A DNA stretch of 7,099 bases, taken from the NCBI GenBank assembly GCA_022600315.1, contig JAHZKQ010000190.1, positions 1-7,099 of the forward strand, written 5' to 3'. The position numbers and the translations under genes are program-made. Positions 1 to 5,905 of the stretch are shown one piece after another (positions within the stretch are counted from its first letter, which is position 1; each line of letters begins with the position of its first letter). The notes beneath the pieces are model-generated. The model ran no database searches, was not told the origin of the DNA, and was given only the letters and a program-made list of their open reading frames with translations. The DNA is from Gammaproteobacteria bacterium (lineage in GTDB: Bacteria; Pseudomonadota; Gammaproteobacteria; Coxiellales; Coxiellaceae).

Positions 1-126
1 ATACATATAACCATTACAACCGGTCGATTTAATGCTTAAACGAAAACCAATGCCGTGACCCTGTTCGGCAATTTGGCGCTTAATATGTTCGATTGCAGCC
101 GGGGTAATGTTAATAATATCACTCAT
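1..126 (-). CDS. sufA: A-type Fe-S carrier (SufA/IscA/HesB family), 5' part only
   Basis: Only the first 42 codons are present; the gene continues past the left edge in frame. The peptide starts MSDIINITPAAIEHIKRQIA and ends with the motif KSTGCNGYMY, which fits the first conserved cysteine block (Cys37) of A-type carriers. The other two cysteines, expected as a C-terminal CGC, lie outside the window. By family, such proteins accept clusters from the SufBCD assembly and pass them to apo-proteins in the cytosol. There is no N-terminal extension of the kind E. coli SufA has, so by length the start looks more like IscA; the operon position argues for a Suf role. The ATG lies 7 nt after the sufU stop, and its GAGG ribosome site (132-135) overlaps that stop, suggesting translational coupling. 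Family is clear; the exact paralogue name is inferred from context. Confidence 0.85.
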   Translation of the reverse strand, partial: MSDIINITPAAIEHIKRQIAEQGHGIGFRLSIKSTGCNGYMY

Positions 127-133
127 AAAAACC

Positions 134-583
134 TCATTCAGTTGAAACCGACGTTTGCTTATCATGCAAAGCCGCTTGTGTCGCATGCCAACACAAGGTC
201 GCGCATTTTACTCGCATCGGATATTCAGCCACGCCAGCTAATACCACCAATTTATCCAATGTATCGGCTAAATCCATGGCATCGCCGCCGGTAACTAATT
301 TGTGAAAGGCTTGGAATAAAGTTTCAAATTCCGCTATGCTTTTGCCCACTAAAGCTTGGGTTAATAGTGAAGCTGAAGCCACCGAAATGGCGCAGCCCTC
401 GCCTTCAAATTGCGCGGCTTGAATAATATCATCAACCACTTTTAAATAGATAGTCAGCTTATCGCCGCAAAGCGGATTAAAACCTTCTTTACTGTGCGTG
501 GCATCTTTTAGCACTCCAAAATTACGCGGCTTACGACCATGATCGATAATGAGTTGTTGATAAAGTTCGTTTAATTCAGACAT
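134..583 (-). CDS. sufU: SufU-type zinc-dependent sulfur acceptor / scaffold-like protein
   Basis: A 149-residue IscU-fold protein. By family knowledge, SufU accepts persulfide sulfur from SufS and hands it to SufBCD; older annotation calls it a NifU-like scaffold. Zinc/sulfur residues seen: Cys39 and Asp41 (LCGD), Cys64 (GEGCAIS) and Cys127 (RVKCATL). About 62 residues separate Cys64 from Cys127, against about 42 in IscU, so the SufU-specific insertion is present and this is not IscU. An additional Cys131 follows (CATLCW), where homologues I recall have alanine. I chose the ATG at 583, giving MSELNELYQQLIIDH, because in-frame TTG (595) and GTG (592) upstream lie inside the end of sufS and homologues begin near this point. 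The gene starts 1 nt after the sufS stop, so coupling to sufS is likely. The weak ribosome site is GGTGA in the sufS tail. Confidence 0.93.
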   Translation of the reverse strand: MSELNELYQQLIIDHGRKPRNFGVLKDATHSKEGFNPLCGDKLTIYLKVVDDIIQAAQFEGEGCAISVASASLLTQALVGKSIAEFETLFQAFHKLVTGGDAMDLADTLDKLVVLAGVAEYPMRVKCATLCWHATQAALHDKQTSVSTE

Positions 584-584
584 T

Positions 585-1814
585 TTAATCACCAAACAGT
601 TTAATGACTTTCATTAATGCTTGCACCAGCTTATCCACATCGGCTTGATTATTATAAATCCCAAATGAGGCGCGCGCGGTAGCTGACAATTTTAAATATT
701 GCATTAATGGCATCGCACAATGATGGCCGGCACGAATCGCTACGCCCTCGGAATCTAATATGGTGCCAATATCATGCGGATGCGCTTGACTCATGGTAAA
801 AGAAATTACGGCGGCTTTATTTTTGGCGCTGCCAATAATTTTTAAACCGGGTATTTGCTGGAGTTTTTCAGTCGCATACTGCAATAATTTATGTTCATGC
901 AACCCAATATTCTCTAAGCCTAATTGATGCATATAATCTAACGCGGCTTTAAAACCAAACACACCACCAACATTGGGTGTGCCGGCTTCAAACTTATGCG
1001 GCAATGCTGCGTATTCGGTTTTTTCAAAACTGACTTGGCGAATCATTTCACCACCGCCTTGATATGGCGGCAAAGCCTCTAGCCATTTTTGTTTGCCATA
1101 TAAAACGCCAACACCCATGGGGCCATACATTTTATGCGCGGAAAAAGCGTAAAAATCACAATCCAGATCTTGGACATCAATTTTTAAATGCGGCACACCC
1201 TGCGCACCATCTATTAATACTGGAGCATTTGCTGCATGGGCTTTAGCAATGATTGCTTTGATCGGGTTAATTGTGCCTAATACATTTGAGACATGCGTGA
1301 TTGCAACCAATTTAGTTTTACTAGATAAAAGCTTTTCATACTCAATTAAATCTAAACTGCCATCTTCCAATAATGGAATCACTTTTAACTTAGCGCCTTT
1401 GCGCTCGCAAGCTATTTGCCAAGGCACAATATTGGAATGATGCTCCATCACTGAAACAATAATTTCATCGCCTGTCTTTAAGAATTGCTCAGCAAAACCA
1501 TAAGCCACTAAATTAATTGCTTCAGTAGTGCCTTTAGTAAAAATAATTTCATCAGTATGTTCAGCATGAATAAAATCTTTGGTCGCTTGTCGCGCTGCTT
1601 CATAAGTTAATGTGGCATCTTCACTTAAAGAATAAATCCCACGGTGAACATTGGCATTGAATTTTTCACAATAAGTGGTCATGACATCAATGACGCATTG
1701 CGGTTTTTGACTAGTGGCACCACTATCTAAATAAATTAAGGGTTCGCCCGACATGGTTTGTTTTAAAATTGGGAAATTATTACGAATCGCTTGGAGGTCA
1801 AGACTGGTATTCAT
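585..1814 (-). CDS. sufS: Cysteine desulfurase SufS (group II, PLP-dependent)
   Basis: A 409-residue class-V aminotransferase-fold enzyme that converts L-cysteine to L-alanine and leaves a persulfide on its active cysteine, in the cytosol. Visible active-site residues: His125 (MEHHSN), Asp202 and Gln205 (DGAQG), PLP-binding Lys228 (SAHKMYG), Arg361 and catalytic Cys366 in RAGHHCAMP, and Arg381 (ARASF). The short, rigid RAGHHC active-site segment marks the SufS/CsdA group rather than IscS. His347 in HPHD lies 19 residues before the catalytic cysteine, the position of the zinc-swapping histidine of Bacillus SufS, which fits the SufU gene that follows. The ATG overlaps the sufD stop as TAATG. 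Length is normal for the family and nothing is missing. Confidence 0.97.
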   Translation of the reverse strand: MNTSLDLQAIRNNFPILKQTMSGEPLIYLDSGATSQKPQCVIDVMTTYCEKFNANVHRGIYSLSEDATLTYEAARQATKDFIHAEHTDEIIFTKGTTEAINLVAYGFAEQFLKTGDEIIVSVMEHHSNIVPWQIACERKGAKLKVIPLLEDGSLDLIEYEKLLSSKTKLVAITHVSNVLGTINPIKAIIAKAHAANAPVLIDGAQGVPHLKIDVQDLDCDFYAFSAHKMYGPMGVGVLYGKQKWLEALPPYQGGGEMIRQVSFEKTEYAALPHKFEAGTPNVGGVFGFKAALDYMHQLGLENIGLHEHKLLQYATEKLQQIPGLKIIGSAKNKAAVISFTMSQAHPHDIGTILDSEGVAIRAGHHCAMPLMQYLKLSATARASFGIYNNQADVDKLVQALMKVIKLFGD

Positions 1815-3094
1815 TATTCACCCGCCAATTTATTTAAAGTTTGCAAGACTCGGTTTTCAATATGTTCGCCTAATGAATTAGCCGGCAAGTGTTCTAATAA
1901 TTCAGTCGCAAAACCGCGAATTAATAATTGTCGGGCCAATTTTTCATCGATCCCACGACTACGCAAATAAAACAATGCAGTTTGATTTAATTCGCCTACC
2001 GTCGCGCCATGACTACACTTAACATCATCATTATAAATCTCTAACTCCGGCTTAGTATCAATTTCAGCCTGCTGACTTAACAGTAAATTTTTGTTAAGTT
2101 GTTCGGCGCTGGACTGCTTAGCATCTGGATGCACGATCACTTTGCCATTAAATACTGCCTGTGACTGATCAGCTATAATACCACGATAGTGCTGTTGGGA
2201 ACGGGTTTGGCCCACGCTATGATTAATACAGGTATGGTGATCGATATATTGCTTACCCGCTAACTGATATAAACCCAATAAATTACACTCAGTGCCTTTG
2301 GCCAATAAATTAACTTGTAAATCATCACGCGCTAAATTTGCCCCCAAAGACAAACTAAAGCTTGTGACGCGACTGTCATTTTGCTGCTGAATTACCGTGC
2401 TGGCAATATGCGAAGCATTATCACCTTCACGCTGCAACTTAAATAGCTTTAAACTTGCATTAGCGGCAATTTCAATATTCGTGACAATATTATTAAAATA
2501 ATTGCTAGCATCACCACAGTATTCTTCTAGGATTGTTATTTCGCTATTTTCACCAACTGAAATTAACTGCTGAGTTTGCTGCAAACAAGCCACAGGTAAA
2601 TCATTACTAATATGTAAAATATGCAATGGTTTTGCTAATTGACAGTTATCTGGCACCACCACCAATGCGCCCTGCTCTGCAAGACCGGCATTTAATGCTG
2701 CCAATGGGCTAGGATTTGGAATCTGCAATAATTTTTTATAATGCTCTGAATATTTTTGCAAGGCTTGAACCTTATCAACAACAGTAATTTCTTGTGGTAG
2801 ATCGCTAAGATCTAATCGTAACTGACCATTAATAAATATCAAACAATAAAATTCGCTAATTAAGTAAGGTTTAATATCCGGTGTTACCACTATTGATTGG
2901 CTTTGAAAATTCTGCTCAGCAATTTTTCTAAGATTAGTGTATTTCCAATCTTCATTATGTCGAGCTGGAAAACCTTGCGCAATAAACTGTTGCAACTGCT
3001 GCTGACGCCAGTTTTTAAGCCACTCTGGCAAAGCCGATAAATCGGGATTGGCAATTAAGGCTTGCCAGCTTGCACTTAAAGCCTGCGTATTCAT
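1814..3094 (-). CDS. sufD: Fe-S cluster assembly protein SufD
   Basis: A 426-residue beta-helix protein that pairs with SufB and binds SufC to form the SufBC2D assembly complex. The N-terminal part contains GFPARHNEDWKYTNL (about residues 41-55), a typical SufD signature. The C-terminal half holds the conserved core, with IDHHT near 284-288, the HYRGI block near 302, and Cys360 and His362 in DDVKCSHGATVG. These two match the Cys358/His360 pair that E. coli work places at the SufB-SufD interface where the cluster forms. The start is set at 3094, where ATG overlaps the sufC stop as ATGA and GGAGG stands just upstream. An in-frame ATG at 3124 would add ten residues including a four-glycine run and lacks a good ribosome site. 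Expected length for the family (E. coli 423). Confidence 0.95.
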   Translation of the reverse strand: MNTQALSASWQALIANPDLSALPEWLKNWRQQQLQQFIAQGFPARHNEDWKYTNLRKIAEQNFQSQSIVVTPDIKPYLISEFYCLIFINGQLRLDLSDLPQEITVVDKVQALQKYSEHYKKLLQIPNPSPLAALNAGLAEQGALVVVPDNCQLAKPLHILHISNDLPVACLQQTQQLISVGENSEITILEEYCGDASNYFNNIVTNIEIAANASLKLFKLQREGDNASHIASTVIQQQNDSRVTSFSLSLGANLARDDLQVNLLAKGTECNLLGLYQLAGKQYIDHHTCINHSVGQTRSQQHYRGIIADQSQAVFNGKVIVHPDAKQSSAEQLNKNLLLSQQAEIDTKPELEIYNDDVKCSHGATVGELNQTALFYLRSRGIDEKLARQLLIRGFATELLEHLPANSLGEHIENRVLQTLNKLAGE

Positions 3095-3849
3095 GCCGCC
3101 TCCGCCGAGCTTGAACCTAACCAACCATAGCCTTTTTCCTCTAAACTTTGCGCTAATTCTTTGCCACCAGATTTTACAATCTTGCCATTCATTAATACAT
3201 GCACATAATCCGGTTCGATATAATTTAATAGGCGCTGATAATGGGTGACTACAATAATCGCCCGGTCTTTATCGCGCAATGAATTCACGCCTTTAGCCAC
3301 CACTTGTAAAGCATCAATATCCAAACCCGAATCGGTTTCATCTAGCACAGCCAATTTAGGTTCTAGCAATAACATCTGCAAAATTTCATTACGCTTTTTT
3401 TCACCGCCAGAAAAACCAACGTTTACTGAACGTTTTAAAAAACTGGGGTCCAAATCCACTTGCGCTAATTTGGCTTTAACCACCTTCATAAAATCCATTG
3501 CATCGAGCTCAGTTTCACCGCGTTGTTTGCGTAAACTATTCACCGCCGCACGTAAAAAATACATGTTGTTAACACCGGGAATCTCTACTGGATATTGAAA
3601 GGCTAAAAATAATCCTGCCTGGGCACGTTCTTCAGGGGCAAGCGCCAATAAATTTTTACTTGCATAATCAACACTACCACCAGTTACTATATAATTTTCC
3701 CGTCCGGCTAATACATTGGCCAAGGTACTTTTACCTGCACCATTAGGTCCCATGATGGCATGTACTTCCCCCGCATTTACAGTTAAATCTAAACCCTTTA
3801 AAATTGATTTTTCATCAACATTCGTTCGTAAATTTTCAATCGTTAACAT
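3091..3849 (-). CDS. sufC: SUF system ABC-type ATPase SufC
   Basis: A 252-residue soluble ABC ATPase that drives conformational change in SufB-SufD during cluster assembly and is not a transporter. All ATPase motifs are visible in order: Walker A GPNGAGKS (34-41), Q-loop Gln85 (AFQYP), signature FSGGEKKR (146-153), Walker B LAVLDE (166-171), D-loop SGLD (174-177) and switch His203 (VVTHY). FSGGEKKRNE and the Walker B-D-loop stretch ETDSGLDIDAL are characteristic of SufC. The gene starts 13 nt after the sufB stop with GAGGAAAAC upstream of the ATG, and its last codons, encoding SSAEAA, also supply the sufD ribosome site. Family-typical length (E. coli 248). Confidence 0.97.
   Translation of the reverse strand: MLTIENLRTNVDEKSILKGLDLTVNAGEVHAIMGPNGAGKSTLANVLAGRENYIVTGGSVDYASKNLLALAPEERAQAGLFLAFQYPVEIPGVNNMYFLRAAVNSLRKQRGETELDAMDFMKVVKAKLAQVDLDPSFLKRSVNVGFSGGEKKRNEILQMLLLEPKLAVLDETDSGLDIDALQVVAKGVNSLRDKDRAIIVVTHYQRLLNYIEPDYVHVLMNGKIVKSGGKELAQSLEEKGYGWLGSSSAEAA
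3099..3103 (-). promoter_or_regulatory. sufD ribosome binding site that decides the start
   Basis: GGAGG on the minus strand, four bases before the ATG at 3094 and within the last sufC codons. The upstream in-frame ATG at 3124 has no comparable site. This supports the 426-residue SufD and the ATGA stop-start overlap. Confidence 0.7.
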
Positions 3850-3862
3850 AAGTTTTCCTCAA

Positions 3863-5305
3863 TTATCCAATGGCACCTTCAAGGCTGACTTCCATGAGTT
3901 TTTGTGCTTCCACTGCAAATTCCATTGGCAGCTCTTTAAAAACTTCCTTGCAAAAACCATTCACAATCATTGACACCGCATCTTCGGATTTAATACCGCG
4001 TTGCTGACAATAAAATAATTGGTCTTCACTAATTTTGGATGTCGTAGCTTCATGCTCAACTTGCGCTTGATCAGTTTTGGTTTCAATGTACGGATAAGTA
4101 TGCGCGCCACATTGATCTCCTAATAATAAAGAATCACACTGGCTATAATTCCGGGCATTATGCGCACCCGGATTAATTCGCACTAAACCACGATAACTGT
4201 TTTGACCGTGCCCAGCGGCAATACCCTTAGAAATAATTGTGCTCGAAGTATTTTTCCCAAGGTGTAACATTTTGGTGCCGGTATCGGCTTGCTGATAATT
4301 TGAAGTTAATGCCACCGAATAAAATTCACCGATACTGTGGTCGCCTTGTAATATCACACTCGGATATTTCCAGGTAATTGCTGAGCCAGTTTCCACCTGG
4401 GTCCAAGAAATTTTTGAGCGCACCCCACGGCAAGCGCCACGTTTAGTGACAAAATTATAAATCCCACCGCGTCCTTCTTCGTCACCCGGATACCAGTTTT
4501 GCACCGTAGAATATTTAATTTGCGCATCATCTAAGGCAATTAACTCTACCACTGCAGCATGCAATTGATTTTCATCACGCATCGGCGCGGTGCAACCTTC
4601 TAAATAACTCACATAACTGCCTTTATCGGCAATAATTAATGTCCGTTCAAACTGGCCGGTATTTGCGGAGTTAATTCGAAAATAAGTCGATAATTCCAGC
4701 GGACAGCGCACCCCTTCTGGTATATAAACAAAAGAACCATCGCTAAAAATAGCCGAGTTTAAAGTCGCAAAAAAGTTATCCCGATACGGCACTACGCTGC
4801 CTAAATATTTTTGAATTAATTCTGGATGGCTTTGCACCGCTTCTGAAAATGGACAAAAAATTACACCGGCTTCTTTTAAACGTTCTTTAAAGGTAGTAGC
4901 CACCGATACGCTATCAAATACTGCATCGACCGCCACCCCTGCCAACATTTTTTGTTCGTGTAATGGAATCCCAAGTTTATTGTAAGTATCTAGTAGCTTT
5001 GGATCGACCTCATCAAGACTATTTAATTTGGGTTTTTGTTTCGGCGCTGAGTAATAACTAATCGCTTGATAGTCGATGGGGTTAAATTTTACATGCGCCC
5101 AAGTAGGCTCTTTCATGGTTAACCAATGCCAATAAGCTTTTAGACGCCATTCTAATAAAAACTCCGGCTCATTTTTTTTGGCAGAAATTAAACGGATAAC
5201 CTCTTCATTTAAACCTGGCGCAATCGTATCGGCTTCAATATCGGTGACAAAGCCATGCTGATAAGTTTTATCGACAACTTTACGAATGTATTTATTCTGA
5301 CTCAT
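3863..5305 (-). CDS. sufB: Fe-S cluster assembly protein SufB
   Basis: A 480-residue scaffold subunit of SufBC2D, on which the new cluster forms from sulfur delivered by SufS/SufU and from iron. The sequence aligns from memory along its length with E. coli SufB (495 residues), the difference being mostly N-terminal. Key residues: Cys238 in YLEGCTAP (E. coli Cys254, sulfur entry), Cys390 in YSQCDS (E. coli Cys405) and Glu419 in [10 protein letters not shown] (E. coli Glu434). Also visible are YIPEGVRCP (194-202), the [12 protein letters not shown] block (270-281) and the near-C-terminal IVNGFCKE that contacts SufC. The ATG lies inside the last codons of the regulator gene (14 nt overlap), preceded by a strong AAAGGAG six bases upstream. 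No frameshift or loss of key residues. Confidence 0.97.
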   Translation of the reverse strand: MSQNKYIRKVVDKTYQHGFVTDIEADTIAPGLNEEVIRLISAKKNEPEFLLEWRLKAYWHWLTMKEPTWAHVKFNPIDYQAISYYSAPKQKPKLNSLDEVDPKLLDTYNKLGIPLHEQKMLAGVAVDAVFDSVSVATTFKERLKEAGVIFCPFSEAVQSHPELIQKYLGSVVPYRDNFFATLNSAIFSDGSFVYIPEGVRCPLELSTYFRINSANTGQFERTLIIADKGSYVSYLEGCTAPMRDENQLHAAVVELIALDDAQIKYSTVQNWYPGDEEGRGGIYNFVTKRGACRGVRSKISWTQVETGSAITWKYPSVILQGDHSIGEFYSVALTSNYQQADTGTKMLHLGKNTSSTIISKGIAAGHGQNSYRGLVRINPGAHNARNYSQCDSLLLGDQCGAHTYPYIETKTDQAQVEHEATTSKISEDQLFYCQQRGIKSEDAVSMIVNGFCKEVFKELPMEFAVEAQKLMEVSLEGAIG

Positions 5306-5774
5306 TCGCTGCTCCTTTAGAGTTTTGCCGCACTCGCTTAGAATAAAATTTGATAGGGATATCTTTAGCGGTCAATTGCCGCCCCATATCTGCCAAAGTC
5401 ACATTGCCTAAGGCTTCAATAATCACCTTATTAATTAACTGCCAATTGCCTTTTAAACTGCAAGAATGCTCAAAGCCGCACACCTTAGCGTCTTGACTAC
5501 ACTGCGTCAATGCCGGCCTACCATCAATCGCCAAGATAATCGCCGCTAAACTAATATCCTCAGCCATTTGATTTAAGCGATAACCGCCGTTCGTGCCGCG
5601 CTCAGATGCCAGTAACTTTGCTTTGCATAATAATTTTAATGTCTTCCCCACTGCCGGCAGCGGAATTTTAGTCACCTCTGCCAAAACCGTGGCACTGTAA
5701 GTGCTATCATTATGCTGCGCCAAAAAATCCATCAGAATCGTGGCATAGTCCGCTAAGTTGCTGATTCTTAACAT
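5292..5774 (-). CDS. Rrf2-family SUF operon regulator (IscR/SufR-like, gammaproteobacterial SUF type)
   Basis: A 160-residue Rrf2 transcription factor, first gene of the suf operon. By family it senses Fe-S status by carrying a cluster itself, and most likely represses or tunes suf transcription. A winged helix-turn-helix fills about residues 1-70, with the recognition helix near 37-50 and the wing at RGTNGGYRL (59-67). The cluster-binding cysteines are Cys92, Cys99 and Cys105 (CX6CX5C), followed by [21 protein letters not shown], which matches the SUF-specific subfamily I know from Xanthomonas (TIGR02944-like, from memory). IscR has CX5CX5CX2H; here Lys108 takes the His position, so the fourth ligand differs. 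AGGA stands 7 nt before the ATG at 5774. A dyad over the promoter suggests autoregulation. It could loosely be called iscR-like, but SUF regulator is the better name. Confidence 0.92.
   Translation of the reverse strand: MLRISNLADYATILMDFLAQHNDSTYSATVLAEVTKIPLPAVGKTLKLLCKAKLLASERGTNGGYRLNQMAEDISLAAIILAIDGRPALTQCSQDAKVCGFEHSCSLKGNWQLINKVIIEALGNVTLADMGRQLTAKDIPIKFYSKRVRQNSKGAANESE
5312..5318 (-). promoter_or_regulatory. sufB ribosome binding site inside the regulator gene
   Basis: AAAGGAG on the minus strand, six bases before the sufB ATG, lying within codons for Lys-Gly near the C terminus of the regulator. It is the strongest ribosome site in the operon, which fits a need for more SufB than regulator from one message. 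It also confirms the sufB start at 5305. Confidence 0.8.
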
Positions 5775-5802
5775 TTTAAAATCCTGGGCTAAAAGCGTTT
5801 AT

Positions 5803-5823
5803 ATAGTACCATAGAAGTCCTAT
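5803..5823. promoter_or_regulatory. Candidate operator dyad over the suf promoter
   Basis: The arms ATAGTAC (5803-5809) and GTCCTAT (5817-5823) form an inverted repeat with 6 of 7 pairs and a 7 bp spacer. The dyad covers the proposed suf -10 hexamer and most of the spacer, where a bound repressor would block RNA polymerase. Its outline, ATAG arms around a gap, recalls Rrf2-family sites including the ATA...GAC/GTC...TAT form of IscR type 1 sites, but it is shorter. Binding by the adjacent regulator is inference. Confidence 0.45.
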
Positions 5824-5831
5824 TTCGCCAA
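5803..5831 (-). promoter_or_regulatory. Candidate sigma-70 promoter of the suf operon
   Basis: On the minus strand, TTGGCG (5826-5831) and TACTAT (5803-5808) are separated by exactly 17 bases; each hexamer matches consensus at 4 of 6 positions. Transcription would begin near 5796, giving a leader of about 22 nt before the regulator ATG. A second -10-like TATAAT, a perfect match, sits upstream at 5837-5842 but has no recognisable -35 at the right distance, so it may be an activator-dependent or chance element. Prediction only. Confidence 0.5.
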
Positions 5832-5838
5832 TAGAGAT

Positions 5839-5844
5839 TATAGT
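5839..5844 (+). promoter_or_regulatory. Weak candidate -10 element for the cation transporter gene
   Basis: TATAGT matches the -10 consensus at 5 of 6 bases and would place the start of transcription near 5851, with a leader of about 55 nt. No acceptable -35 hexamer lies 16-18 bases upstream. It overlaps the minus-strand TATAAT, so the two divergent units might share regulatory DNA. Low certainty. Confidence 0.2.
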
Positions 5845-5905
5845 ATGAAATCACAGTGCCGCAGTAAGATTTTTAAGTTAAACTGCAACCTAACCGGAGA
5901 ACACA

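Noticed and set aside
55..294. Plus-strand open frame across the sufA/sufU junction
   Set aside because: It lies antisense to two well-supported genes, has no recognisable protein features and no ribosome site.
583..595. Longer SufU from TTG at 595 or GTG at 592
   Set aside because: Both lie inside the sufS 3' end with non-ATG codons; the ATG at 583 fits homologue N termini and a 1 nt gap after the sufS stop.
3094..3124. Longer SufD start at 3124
   Set aside because: It would add ten residues including four glycines, encoded by the sufC 3' end and the sufD ribosome site; the ATGA start at 3094 has GGAGG and matches family length.
5172..5179. Run of eight A residues in sufB (minus strand), a possible slippage or phase-variation tract
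   Set aside because: It encodes Lys-Lys-Asn in a normal region of SufB, the frame is intact, and AT-rich genomes often have runs of this length; no sign of programmed variation.
5848..5872. AAATC/GATTT inverted repeat upstream of the CDF gene as an operator
   Set aside because: Only the outer five base pairs match and the inner part does not pair; expected by chance in AT-rich DNA.
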